A DNA stretch of 64,000 bases from Oasisia sp. SBJ-2009 (taxonomy: Eukaryota > Annelida > Polychaeta > Sabellida > Siboglinidae), in the NCBI GenBank assembly GCA_964017155.1, contig OZ024865.1, positions 45,612,051 to 45,676,050 of the forward strand, written 5' to 3'. A program made the position numbers and the translations under genes. Below the pieces are notes generated by a model. That model made no database searches. It was not told the DNA's origin and saw only the letters and a list, made by a program, of their open reading frames with translations. Below, in pieces: positions 1 through 23,594 of the stretch. How positions within the stretch are numbered: position 1 is the first letter of the stretch; every line of letters begins with the position of its first letter.

Positions 1-868
1 GATGCAGATAGACAGCAATTACAAGATGATCTAAATAAGTTGACCGAATGGTCTGAGAAGTGGCAAATGCTGTTTAATTATGGGAAGTGTAAGTGCCTCC
101 ACACAGGACATGGGAATGAAGATGCACAATATACAATGGGTGATACTGTACTAAATACTACCATAAAGGAAAAGGACTTAGGGTTAACTATTAGTGCTGA
201 TATGAAGGTATCAGAACAGTGTGCAATTGCAGCAGCGAAGGGAAACCAAATTCTTGGATTAATTAGGCGAAATATAGTGTACAAGGAAAAATAACTAATA
301 ATACCACTGTACAAAACAATAGTTAGGCCTCATTTAGAATATTGCATACAGGCATGGAGGTCTTATCGCAAGAAGGATATTGATATACTAGAAAGAGTAC
401 AAAGAAGAGCAACCAAAATGATACAAAAACTCAGGAATATTAGTTATGAAATGCGTCTAAAAGAATGTGGATTAACAACAATAGAAACCAGGAGACTGCG
501 AGGAGATCAGATAGAAGTTTTTAAAATATTGAATGGGTATGAAAATATTGACAGAAATATTTTTTTCTCAGTTAAGGAAGAGAGAAGGACTAGAGGACAT
601 GGAGTTACATTAGCAAAGAAGCAGTGTAGATTAGATATTAGAAAATTTTCATTTTCACAAAGAACAGTAAATGAATGGAACAGATTATCGGCTGATTGTG
701 TAGGTGCTAGTAGTGTTAATATGTTTAAAAATAAAATTGACATGTACCTAAGAAGGGCGGGGTACATTTAGATAGATAGGTTGGATTATCGATAAGCCAA
801 AGGGCTTCCTTGTCCACCTGCCATCTTGAGTTGATTCTCTAGGTGGCAATCTTGTTAAATCTTGTTAA
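1..868 (+). pseudogene. 3' end of a CR1-like LINE (ORF2 C-terminus and 3' tail), cut by the window edge
   Basis: Translation matches the C-terminal part of the ORF2 at 3516-6395 almost residue for residue, starting inside the region downstream of the RT active site. A TAA at 292-294 replaces a glutamate codon found in the intact copy, and the frame then reopens to a stop at 769-771. The 3' UTR matches the intact copy and ends in a 10-bp tandem (ATCTTGTTAA, about 2.6 units) near 868. The tail abuts a 29-bp minisatellite, so the element inserted into, or next to, that array. The left part lies outside the window. Confidence 0.9.
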
Positions 869-869
869 A

Positions 870-1335
870 TCTTGTATCAAGTGTGATTATAGAATGATGT
901 ATATTTCAGGTCTGATTAGAGAATGGTGTAGATCTCAAGTCTGATTAGAGATTGATGTAGATCTCAAGTCTGATTTGAAAATGGTGTAGATCACAAGCCT
1001 GATTAGAGAATGATTTATATATAAAGTCTGTTTTGAGAATGGTGTAGACCTCAAGTCTGATTAGATAAAGGTGTAAATCTCCAGTCTGTTTAGATAAAGG
1101 TGAGGATCTCAAGTCTGTTTAGAGAATGGTGTAGATCTCAAGTCTGATTAGATAATGTTGTATATTTCAAAGTATGTTTACAGAATTGTGTATATATCAA
1201 ATATAATTAGAGAATGGTGTATATCTCAAGTCTGATTAGAGAATGGTGTATATCTCAATTCTAATTAGATAATGGTGTAGATATCAAGGTTGGTTAGAGA
1301 ATGGTGTAGATATCAAATCTAATTAGAGGATGGTA
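870..1335. repeat. 29-bp minisatellite, array 1
   Basis: About 16 diverged units of a 29-bp motif built around TTAGAGAATGGTGTAGAT and CTCAAGTCTGA. The same motif forms the larger array at 10388-11385 inside intron 1 of the fibrinogen-related gene. Confidence 0.85.
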
Positions 1336-1770
1336 TTCACCAAACACGTGAAGCCGAATGTCTAGCGTCGTACAAACAATCGCCAGATGTGGTCGTTGCT
1401 AACTGGGGCGAAGGATAGAACCTTCAATTTTCTGAAAATATTAGATGATTTCAGTCCGTCGACAACAACTAGATGTTAACTCGATACAAGAACCACATCG
1501 ACAGTTGCAAGAAACTTAGCGATATTGTCAACATTTTACCTACGCATGGGAGAAGTTACATTCAGAACGAGTCAACTGTTGAACGAGTCATTATTCAACA
1601 TGTTTATTTTTCTTATGAGAACGCGCCTGAACAAGTGCCATAGGTCGTTGGCCTGCTACAGTCGTGTCGTCGAGGGCATCGACACCCTTACCAACTCTTT
1701 CGTTACAATAGGGGTCTGTATTTACCCTTCTTGGCGGGAAACTTGGTGGATGCAGATGTTTGAATTTGGT
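1336..1770. repeat. Diverged copy of fibrinogen-gene intron 1 DNA
   Basis: From the end of minisatellite array 1 the sequence follows 11386-11870 with many substitutions and small indels, for example shared blocks around GTCTAGCGTCGTACA, CTACGCATGGGAG and GAGTCATTATTCAACATGTTTATTT. It carries no convincing exon. It is best read as the remnant of a duplicated segment that once included at least intron 1 of the lectin gene. Confidence 0.8.
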
Positions 1771-1935
1771 GGTGTATAAAAGTTGAAAAACAAGCGGAAG
1801 TATTGATTGATAAGTATTATTTTTGTGCTAAGGTTATTCATAAGGGTGTACTAGACATATATTGAGTGGCAGTTTTGGTTAAATTTAGTTAGTAAACAGT
1901 ATTTTTGAACAAATTAGTATACGTGGGTGATAATA

Positions 1936-2255
1936 GGGTAATCTAGCCTTCGACAAATTGTAAACAAGACTGAGCAAAATCTGTTTATTTAATATCGTAT
2001 ATAAGAGACAAAGCAATAAGCGTAACAACTATATGTGTAAGGTAACACTCTGAATAGGTATCATTGTTATTAAAAATAAACAAGCAAATAAAAGCAAATA
2101 GGGTAATCTAGCTTTCAACAAGATTGTAAACAAAACTTAGCAAATCTGATAAATTGATATGATATATAACAGATAAAGTGGTAAGCAAAACAGCTGCATA
2201 CATAGGATAATTCTTTGATTCGGTGCCATTGTTATTAAAAATAAGCAAGTGTTTT
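1936..2255 (+). promoter_or_regulatory. Two tandem 165-bp 5' UTR monomers of the CR1-like LINE
   Basis: Two head-to-tail units start at 1936 and 2101, both opening with GGGTAATCTAGC and both ending with TCATTGTTATTAAAAATAA or a close variant. They are diverged but colinear over about 155 bp. Tandem 5' monomers act as internal promoters in some LINEs (mouse L1 is the known case); promoter activity here is inference. Confidence 0.65.
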
Positions 2256-2463
2256 AGCAGAAAGCCCTAGTCTGTTTATATAGGTAGTGTCCAAAGTATC
2301 CGCTAGGGAACGGTACCAGTACAGAATAAAATTATTGTTCATGGTAGCATAGGTAGTAAGTTGTTAATAACACGTAGTGTGCTGCAGTTGCTGTACACAA
2401 TAAACAAACAGTCTTTCTAAAGACTAAGTTGGTATAAACTAAGTTGATTTGATCAATCGTATT

Positions 2464-3519
2464 ATGGCACCTTCCAAGCGGCAAGTGAAGGCAAGGAGGC
2501 ACTTGCTGTGTGATCACTGCCACAGCTTGGTGGATTTTGCCTTATCGGGGTGCGGAAAGTCTTGGTCAGAGACAACGGAGGAAGGGTTTACTTTCCAATG
2601 TTTAGGGTGTTGGAAAGTGGACTGTCTGACGGCAGAGCTAGCTAAGCTAACGGATCTTGTGAAGGGGATGGAGAGAGGAGGGAGGATGATAGCAAGGAAA
2701 ACAAATGGAGAAAGAACAACAGAAAACATGCCATGCATGAAGGAGACAGTGGAGAAAGTGACAGTAGAGAAGGAGGGAGGGACAAGGGGACAGGAGATGA
2801 TAGAAGTAGATGCGACAGGAGGAAAGACGAAGGGAAGAAAGGAACTGAGAGTAGATATGACCAAACGGAAGATGTCAGGAAGAAAAGAGACAGGAAAGAA
2901 AGGAACAGAGAAAGCGGCAGGGGGGAAAGTCAGCAACCAGGGAGATGCAAAACGGAGGAGCTACTCTGAAGCAGTGATCGAGGGTGCATTGAGAACAGAA
3001 AGGGTTTTTATGGGCGACTCAATTTTGCGAAAGACGGACAAGACGTTAAACAAAGGAGAAGATGTTGTTGTTTGTCTTCCGGGCGCTCGGATTGAGCATG
3101 TGACAGATAGGGTAGAGAACGTGTTGGGGCATGGCCAGGGAGGATCGATATTAGTACATGTAGGGACGAACAATGCAGACAGGGAGGGGACAACTAGAAT
3201 AGTGCAAAGATACAGACAGTTGGTAGGGAAACTGAAGAAGACAAGAGTTGAACAGATCATTATCTCAGGAATCTTGCCAGTAATCGGAGGAAGGGGAGCA
3301 ACCTATAGAAACTGTAAGAGGATGGCAATCAATGCTCTGGTGGAGCAGATGTGTGAAGGAGAAGGAGTTGGATTTGTAGATTTGTGGGGATACTTTGTTG
3401 GGAAGGAAGATATGTACGTGAGAGATGGCCTCCATCTAAGCGGAAAGGGCGCAGCAGTGTTCTCCGAGAACCTGCTTCAATCTATGGACAGAGGAACAGG
3501 TTGCAATTTTTTAAACTAG
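2464..3519 (+). CDS. CR1-like LINE ORF1 protein: Cys/His zinc-finger-like region plus SGNH esterase
   Basis: 351 aa from the ATG at 2464; an upstream TTG at 2449 in the same frame is a less likely start. The N-terminus has a C-x2-C-H region (TGT 2509, TGC 2518) followed by more cysteines, as in the PHD/zinc-finger-like N-terminus of CR1 ORF1 proteins. Residues of roughly 65-165 are very rich in Lys, Arg, Glu and Gly and probably disordered, suiting nucleic-acid binding. The C-terminal half is an SGNH-type hydrolase: GDS (nucleophile block, 3013-3021), GTNN (3163-3174) and DGLH (3424-3435, catalytic Asp/His block). CR1 ORF1 esterases of this kind are known. The last sense codons are TTT TTA AAC before TAG, which form a -1 frameshift site. 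Confidence 0.85.
   Translation: MAPSKRQVKARRHLLCDHCHSLVDFALSGCGKSWSETTEEGFTFQCLGCWKVDCLTAELAKLTDLVKGMERGGRMIARKTNGERTTENMPCMKETVEKVTVEKEGGTRGQEMIEVDATGGKTKGRKELRVDMTKRKMSGRKETGKKGTEKAAGGKVSNQGDAKRRSYSEAVIEGALRTERVFMGDSILRKTDKTLNKGEDVVVCLPGARIEHVTDRVENVLGHGQGGSILVHVGTNNADREGTTRIVQRYRQLVGKLKKTRVEQIIISGILPVIGGRGATYRNCKRMAINALVEQMCEGEGVGFVDLWGYFVGKEDMYVRDGLHLSGKGAAVFSENLLQSMDRGTGCNFLN
3510..3516 (+). promoter_or_regulatory. Candidate -1 programmed ribosomal frameshift site (U UUA AAC, then UAG)
   Basis: In the ORF1 zero frame the heptamer reads T TTA AAC and the next codon is the ORF1 stop TAG (3517-3519). Slipping back one base continues as CTA GTT TCG in exactly the frame of ORF2. X XXY YYZ with UUUAAAC is one of the most efficient known -1 slippery sequences. 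ORF2 has no ATG before 3684, which lies after the first endonuclease motif, so a route from ORF1 is needed. No clear downstream stem-loop or pseudoknot was found by eye, only a G run at 3526-3532. Coupled termination-reinitiation is the main alternative. Confidence 0.6.
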
Positions 3520-6395
3520 TTTCGCAGGGGGGATACACAGAGAAGCCAAATACTAGAGGCATAGCTAAAGACAGCAAAAAGAAATCAGCAAAAAACAGCC
3601 TGGAAAGCCCTACGAAATTTGGTTATAAATGTGTTTGTTTAAATGCAAGGAGCATAGTAAACAAAAGAAATGAACTAAACATTATGGTAGAAGATATTGA
3701 CCCTCACATAATAGGTATAACTGAATCTTGGGCCACCCCCGATATATCAGATGCCGAATTAGGAATGACAGGATATGTAATGTTTAGGAAAGATAGATTA
3801 GGAAGAAGGGGAGGCGGAGTTATTTTATATATTAAAGAATCCATCCAGGCTTATGAAATAAAATTAGAAAAAGAAGCAGAATGTGAAGCTGTCTGGTGTA
3901 ACATAGTTACAGGAAACTCAACATTAACTGTTGGGTTAGTTTATCGTAGTCCAAACATAAGCATAGAAGAGAATGAAAAAATGCACAACGCTATAAAAGA
4001 AGTGAGTAAACGGGACTGTATTATTATGGGGGATTTTAACCATGGGCATATAAAGTGGACATCTCTACAGAGTCCTGGGAGAGAGGATCAAGAGTTTTTA
4101 AATTTAGTACAAGATAGTTTCCTTTTTCAACATGTGTTAGAACCAACCAGGGACAAGAACGTGTTGGACATAGTTTTGAGCTCACAGAAGGAATTTGTTG
4201 ATAATGTCAATATATGTGAGCCACTGGGATGTAGTGATCATAACCAGATACATTTTATCATCAAAGTAAAAGGAGAACGGAACAGTAAAATACGGTACAG
4301 GAAAAATTTTCACAAAGGAAGATATAAGGACATGAGGGAATATTTAGCGAAGATAGACTGGAATAACACACTGAAGAATAAGACAGCAACAGAATGCTGG
4401 AATATCTTAAAGAGGGAAATTGACTGCGTCGTTGACAAATTTGTCCCCTTGAAAAAACAAGGGAAAAGGTCAAAGAAGAAACACTTATCGAAGGACGCCA
4501 TTAGAAAAATAAAGTACAAGCAAATGATGTGGAAGACATATAGACATACTGGAAGTGAAGAAGACTATGCCATTTATAAAGAAGCACTTAATCAAGCTAC
4601 AGCTGAAATTAGAAATTCGAAGAGAAGCTATGAACAAAAAATAGCTTTCAACATAAAACATGACAGCAAGAGTTTTTATGCGTATGTTCGAAGTAAACAG
4701 AAAGTTCAAGATAAGGTCGGGCCACTAGAAGGTAGTGATGGAAACATAATAACGGAGGGATTCTTAATGGCAGAAAACCTAAATGAATACTTTAGTTCGG
4801 TGTTTACCAGGGAAGATATTAGTACATTACCAGTACTAGAGACTAAGTTCGAAGGGAGAGAGTGTGACTATTTAGGACAACTAACTGTAACCCCAAAAAT
4901 GGTAGCTATGAAAATAAGAGATATGAAGGATAATAAATCACCAGGAGTGGATGGGATTCCTCCCAAATTACTACTGGAAATTGTAGAACAAATTAGCATA
5001 CCACTTGCAACAGTGTTCAATTTGGCATTAGAGGAAGGAGTGGTTCCGGTAGAATGGAAAGAAGCAAACATCATACCATTATTTAAAAAAGGATCAAGAA
5101 GCAAGTCAGAGAACTATAGGCCAGTGAGTTTAACATCGGTGATTTGTAAACTATTAGAAAGACTAATTAAAGATCACTTGGTTGACTTTCTTGTTAAAAA
5201 TAAATTGATAAACACATCTCAACATGGGTTTTTAAAAGCGAGGTCATGCTTAACAAATATGTTATGTTTTTTGGAAGATGTCACAAAGTGGGTAGATGAG
5301 GGATCACCAGTAGATATAATCTATTTAGATTTTAAAAAAGCCTTTGACAAAGTGCCACACCAAAGATTACTACTTAAACTAAAGGCCCATGGCATAGGAA
5401 ATAGTATGATTAACTGGATAGAAAAATGGCTTATTGATAGAAGACAAAGAGTAGTAGTTGATGGGGAGGTTTCAAATTGGAAATCTGTTTTGAGTGGAGT
5501 ACCGCAAGGATCAGTATTGGGACCTATTTTATTCTTAATATATATCAATGATTTGGATGATGACGTAACAAGCAAGGTGTTGAAGTTTGCGGACGACACA
5601 AAAGTGTTTAGGAAAATAAAAAGTGATGCAGATAGACAGCATTTACAAGATGATCTAAATAAGTTGATAGAATGGTCTGAGAAATGGCAAATGCTGTTTA
5701 ACTTTGGAAAGTGTAAGTGCCTCCACACAGGACATGGGAATGAAAATGCACAATATACAATGGGTGGTACTGTACTAAATACTACTGTAAAGGAAAAGGA
5801 CTTAGGTTTAACCATTAGTGCTGACATGAAGGTATCAGAGCAGTGTGGAATTGCAGCAGCGAAGGCAAACCAAATTCTTGGATTAATTAGGCGAAATATA
5901 GTATACAAAGAAAAAGAACTAATAATACCGCTTTATAAAACAATAGTTAGGCCTCATTTAGAATATTGTATACAAGCATGGAGGCCATATCGCAAGAAGG
6001 ATATTGATATGCTAGAAAGAGTACAAAGGAGAGCAACAAAAATGATACAAAAACTCAGGAATATTAGTTATGAAATGCGTCTAAAAGAATGTGGTCTAAC
6101 AACACTAGAAACCAGAAGATTGAGAGGAGATCAGATTGAGGTTTTTAAAATATTGAATGGGTATGAAAATATTGACAGAAATATTTTTTTCACGGTCAAG
6201 GAAGAGAGAAGGACTAGAGGACATGGAGTTGCATTAGCAAAGAAGCAGTGTAGACTAGATGTTAGAAAATTTTCATTTTCCCAAAGAATAGTAAACGAAT
6301 GGAACAAATTATCAGCTGATTGTGTAGGTGCTAGAAGTGTTAATATGTTTAAAAATAAAATTGACATATACCTAAGACGGGCAGGGTATACTTAG
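3516..6395 (+). CDS. CR1-like LINE ORF2 protein: AP endonuclease and reverse transcriptase
   Basis: About 959 aa when read from the frameshift point; the frame is open back to 3384 but has no ATG before 3684. The endonuclease shows LNARS, TESW, GGGV, MGDFN (4026-4040) and SDH (4233-4241), the catalytic set of the exonuclease-endonuclease-phosphatase family that nicks the target DNA. The RT shows SPGVDGI, NYRPVSL, YLDFKKAFD, GVPQGSVLGP and the active-site FADD (5586-5597). The C-terminal extension is intact to the stop at 6393. As in other LINEs it should prime reverse transcription of the element RNA at the nicked site. The ORF1-ORF2 fusion would be about 1,310 aa. Confidence 0.92.
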   Translation, partial: LVSQGGYTEKPNTRGIAKDSKKKSAKNSLESPTKFGYKCVCLNARSIVNKRNELNIMVEDIDPHIIGITESWATPDISDAELGMTGYVMFRKDRLGRRGGGVILYIKESIQAYEIKLEKEAECEAVWCNIVTGNSTLTVGLVYRSPNISIEENEKMHNAIKEVSKRDCIIMGDFNHGHIKWTSLQSPGREDQEFLNLVQDSFLFQHVLEPTRDKNVLDIVLSSQKEFVDNVNICEPLGCSDHNQIHFIIKVKGERNSKIRYRKNFHKGRYKDMREYLAKIDWNNTLKNKTATECWNILKREIDCVVDKFVPLKKQGKRSKKKHLSKDAIRKIKYKQMMWKTYRHTGSEEDYAIYKEALNQATAEIRNSKRSYEQKIAFNIKHDSKSFYAYVRSKQKVQDKVGPLEGSDGNIITEGFLMAENLNEYFSSVFTREDISTLPVLETKFEGRECDYLGQLTVTPKMVAMKIRDMKDNKSPGVDGIPPKLLLEIVEQISIPLATVFNLALEEGVVPVEWKEANIIPLFKKGSRSKSENYRPVSLTSVICKLLERLIKDHLVDFLVKNKLINTSQHGFLKARSCLTNMLCFLEDVTKWVDEGSPVDIIYLDFKKAFDKVPHQRLLLKLKAHGIGNSMINWIEKWLIDRRQRVVVDGEVSNWKSVLSGVPQGSVLGPILFLIYINDLDDDVTSKVLKFADDTKVFRKIKSDADRQHLQDDLNKLIEWSEKWQMLFNFGKCKCLHTGHGNENAQYTMGGTVLNTTVKEKDLGLTISADMKVSEQCGIAAAKANQILGLIRRNIVYKEKELIIPLYKTIVRPHLEYCIQAWRPYRKKDIDMLERVQRRATKMIQKLRNISYEMRLKECGLTTLETRRLRGDQIEVFKILNGYENIDRNIFFTVKEERRTRGHGVALAKKQCRLDVRKFSFSQRIVNEWNKLSADCVGARSVNMFKNKIDIYLRRAGYT

Positions 6396-6704
6396 ATAGA
6401 TAGGTTGGACTCTCGATAAGCCAAACGGCTTCCTTGTCCACCTGCCATCTAGAGTTGATTCTCTAGGTGGCAATCTTGTTAAATCTTGTTAAATCTTCGC
6501 CAAATGAACGTAATCATAACATCCCCAAGTAAGCGGATAACCTTACGTTGCAGGTGCTGTGATAAATTATGTGCAGGTAGGTAAGTCTACACTGTTAACG
6601 TGGCTGACCGCCATGCTGTATGACGTGTCGACCTGACTCACCGTTACAACACGTGAGGAAAGTCAATTTCACAAATTCCTGTTAATGACAACATATGCAT
6701 TATA

Positions 6705-7542
6705 TTAAAGGACAAAAAAAGGCTACGGCTTCGTGTCATACACCTAATAGAGTTTATACAAAGTAACAATTTCCACATATACTCAATTTTGTAACGTCAG
6801 CGGTTTACTCAGAATGTGACTTTAAAGTCTAAAATTCTAACGAAATCCACGATGGTCTAGACGCCGCCATAGGTGAAGGGTTAATTTGGATTGGCCATTC
6901 AGCGCGCGGCAGTCTATATCTCGGTCAGCTTCCGGCGACGTTGTTAAGGGTCAACAACTTCGAGTCTTCGACAGTTCGTTCAGTTGGCGTGACATCTAGC
7001 AGCTGCTTATAGACGTATATCTAAATATGTGGTTAAATATATGGTAAACTTTAGTAATTATGCCTTCGTGTTCGGCATACGGTTGCAATAATAGTTGACA
7101 CAACCTGTAGTATTTAGGCAATGGATTCACGTTGGTGATTTGCGGGCGTACTGTTTGGGACTTTGCTCGGTCCATTTTCAGGAGAAATGCTTTGATGTAG
7201 ACATGTATCATCAGTTGATGGGATGATTTCAGCGATAACAATAATAGACAACTTTATATTTACCGTTATCAGCGTGTTACGCGCGTTGCCGAGTTGCAGC
7301 AATTTCATGACAACAGCCAAACCCTATGCAGGGAATCTACGTGGAGAGCGCCTCGATCACCGTCGTGACGTCATTCTTCGTCTAAGATGGGGTAGCGCAT
7401 AGAATTTGGATGGCTGGGTGTTAAAACATATTTTTCTGGTAAACCGCTGGCGTTATCAAATTGAGTATATGTGGAAATGGTTACTTTATATTAACTCTAT
7501 TAGGTGTATGCCACGTAAAAGTTAACTTTGTTTGTCCTTTAA
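6705..7542. mobile_element. TTAA-bounded terminal-inverted-repeat element, non-autonomous (838 bp)
   Basis: The ends TTAAAGGACAAA (6705) and TTTGTCCTTTAA (to 7542) are inverted copies, and the inverted similarity continues inward for roughly 100-130 bp (about 6709-6835 against 7437-7538), with some indels. TTAA at both ends suits a TTAA-targeting DNA transposon (piggyBac or Kolobok type), but because TTAA is part of the palindromic end it could also be TIR sequence. The roughly 600-bp interior has no transposase frame, so it would be a MITE-like, non-autonomous copy. Confidence 0.65.
7060..7098 (+). pseudogene. Possible N-terminal stub of a THAP zinc finger inside the TIR element
   Basis: The 12-codon frame reads MPSCSAYGCNN then Ser and a stop. 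This closely resembles the start of THAP domains (Met-Pro-x-C-x-Ala-x-x-C-x-Asn). No continuation of a THAP domain was found downstream, so it is at most a broken stub left from an autonomous ancestor. It is short enough that chance is possible. Confidence 0.3.
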
Positions 7543-7616
7543 AAGAAACAGTTGGCAATCAAAGCGCACATGTAATTCTGTGTGACTGCCATGCTACCAA
7601 TGTAATAACTATGTGG

Positions 7617-9600
7617 CTACAGGGTAACATCACCATAATTAAACAGCATTTGCCACTTCTCAGACCATTCGGTCAACTTATTCAGATCATCTTGTAACTG
7701 TTGTATATCTGCATCACTTTTAATGTTTCTAAACTCTTTTGTGTCATCTGCAAACTTCAACACCTTGCTTGTTATATCATCATCCAAATCATTGATATAT
7801 ACTAAGAATAAAATAGGTTCCAATACTGATCCCTGCGGTACTCCACTCAAACCCGGTTTCCAGTTTGAAACCTCCCCATCAACTACTACTCTTTGTCTTC
7901 TATCAATAAACCATTTTTCTGTCCAGTTAATCATACCATTTCCTATGCCATCGGCCTTTAGATTAAGTAGTAATCTTTGTTTTGGCACTTTGTTAAAGGA
8001 TTTTTTAAATCTAAGTATATTATATCTACTGGTGATCCCTCATTTACCCACTTTGTGACATCTTCCAAAAAACATAACATATTTGTTAAACATGACCTCG
8101 CTTTTAGAAACCCATGTTGTGATGAGTATTCTCAAGTTATTTTTAACAAGTAAATCAACCAATTGAGTTTGCAAATCATCGATGTTAAACTCACTGGTCT
8201 ATAGTTCTCTGACTTGTTTTTTGATCCTTTTTAAAATAATGGTATGATACATGCTTCTTTCCATTGTGACGGAACTACTCCCCCGTCTATTGACATATTG
8301 AACACTGTTGCAAGCGGTATGCTAATTTGTTCTACAATTTCCAGTAGCAATTTTGGAGTAATGCCATCCACTCCAGGTGACTTATTATCCTTCATATCTC
8401 TTATTTTCTTAGCTACCAGTTTTGGTGTTACTATTAGTTGTCCTAAATAGTATGACCTTCGAATTTAGTCTCTGGTACTGGTAATGCACTAATATCTTCC
8501 CTGGTAAATACTGAACTAAAGCATCCATTTAGCTTTTCTGCCATCAAGAATCCGTCTGTCATCATGTTTCCATCACTACCTTCTATAGGTCCGACCTTAC
8601 CCTGAACCTTCTGTTTACTTCAATCGTACGCATAAAAACTCTTGCTGTCGTGTTTTATATTCAAAGTTATGTTTTGTTCATAGCTTCTCTTTGAATTTCT
8701 AATTTTAGTGTAGCTTGGTAAAGTGCTTCTTTATAAATGGCATATTCTTGTTCACTTCAGTATGCCTATATGTCTTCCACATCATTTGCTTGTACTTGAT
8801 TTTTCTAATGGCTTCTTTCGATAAGTGTTACTTTTTGACCGTTTCCCCTGTTTTTTCAAGGGGACAAATGACAAATTGTTCGACAATGCATTCAATTTCA
8901 CTCTTTAAGACAAAACATTCCAGCATTCGGTTGCTGTCTTATTCTACAATGTGTTATTCCAGGCTATCTTTGGTAAATATTGTCTCATGTCCTTATATCT
9001 TTCTTTGTGAACATTTTTCCTGTACCGTATTTTTCGATTCCGTTGTCCTTTAACTTTGATGGTAAAATATATTATGGTTCTGATCACTACACCCCAGTGG
9101 CTCACATATCTTGACATTATCAACACATTCTTTCTGTGAGCTCAACACTATGTCCAACACGTTCTCACCCCTGGTTGGTTCTAGCACATGTTGAGTAAGG
9201 AAACTATCTTGTACTAAATAAAAAAAAATCATCCTCACTCCCAGTACTCTGTAGAGATTTCCACTGTATACGCCCATGGATAAAATCCCCCATAATTATA
9301 CAATCCCGTTTACTGACTTCCTATATAGCGTTTTGAACTTTCTCATTCGCGTCTATGCTTATGCTTGGACTCCGATAAACTAACTCAACAGTTAATGTTG
9401 AGTTTCCTATAACTATGTTACAACAGACAGCTTCTTCACATTCTGCGTCTTTTTCTTATTTTATTTCGTACGCCTGGATGGATTTTTTAATATATAAAAT
9501 AACGCCACCTTCCCTTCTTCCTATTCTATCTTTCCTAAACATGACATATCCTGTCATTCATAATTCGGAATTGTAGATATGTATAGACTGGACATATTCT
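7617..9600 (-). pseudogene. Decayed antisense copy of the CR1-like LINE ORF2
   Basis: Read on the minus strand from about 9600 down to 7625, the sequence follows ORF2 of the intact element: the GGGV region, MGDFN-like, SDQ in place of SDH, then the RT including VPQGSVL (about 7840) and FADDT (about 7740). Several frameshifts and stops break it. Both the 5' part and the normal 3' tail are missing, so it is truncated at both ends. Confidence 0.88.
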
Positions 9601-9796
9601 TCATCATATGTGATACAACACATTGTAGGCGTTTAATGAGAATCACAAGTTGTCCCACTTTCACAAAAGGGGTGTAGCTAAGGACCGTCCGACAGGGATG
9701 TTTACTCAAGTTTACCACGTTTTTCGCATAAGTCGAACTGAATCATTATCGCGCGCACACTCATACGTTTGGCGGCGAAGAGAAAACTACGTACCA

Positions 9797-23349
<13,553 letters not shown>

Positions 23350-23588
23350 TGGGAAAACAAGACCGGACGAGATCGTGTAATGAACACACACATTGCCCCA
23401 CTCTTCTATGAACACTGCAATCTGAAACACATTAAATACGACCCACGGTTAATAATTAATAGTTTAGTTGTCAAAAGGATACTTTGCATGACGAAAGCTG
23501 TGTTACAGTGGTACATGTCACTGAAAACATAACTAGGCTATATCAAGAGAACAATTGAAGTACTATTACGAATCAAAAACACCATCTG

Positions 23589-23594
23589 AATAAA
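23589..23594 (+). terminator. Candidate polyadenylation signal of the fibrinogen-related gene
   Basis: AATAAA lies 240 bp after the stop codon. A weaker ATTAAA lies nearer, around 23432. Confidence 0.5.

Larger units (their letters stand above)
1936..6498 (+). mobile_element. CR1-like non-LTR retrotransposon with both ORFs open
   Basis: The element has a 5' UTR with two promoter-like monomers, ORF1 (2464-3519), ORF2 (3516-6395) and a short 3' UTR ending in about 2.5 units of a 10-bp repeat (ATCTTGTTAA) near 6498. ORF1 carrying a zinc-finger-like region and an SGNH esterase, ORF2 carrying an apurinic endonuclease plus reverse transcriptase, and a short tandem 3' tail instead of poly(A) together fit the CR1 clade. 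No internal stop or frame break was found in either ORF, so it may be a recently active source. The exact 5' boundary and any target-site duplication could not be set. Two relatives lie in the window: 1-868 (+) and 7617-9600 (-). Confidence 0.88.

Noticed and set aside
870..1335. Possible CRISPR-like array
   Set aside because: Units are contiguous 29-bp tandem repeats with no unique spacers, in an animal genome.
1771..1780. TATAAAA-like word as a host promoter
   Set aside because: It is isolated, with no coding exon downstream other than the LINE; at most part of the LINE 5' region, but its boundary is unknown.
5321..5908. A 195-codon minus-strand frame
   Set aside because: Shadow of the intact LINE ORF2 on the opposite strand.
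9650..9796. Extension of the lectin protein upstream of 9797
   Set aside because: The frame is open but the hydrophobic leader starts at the ATG at 9797, which has a good context; the upstream 49 codons have no protein-like features and would bury the signal peptide.
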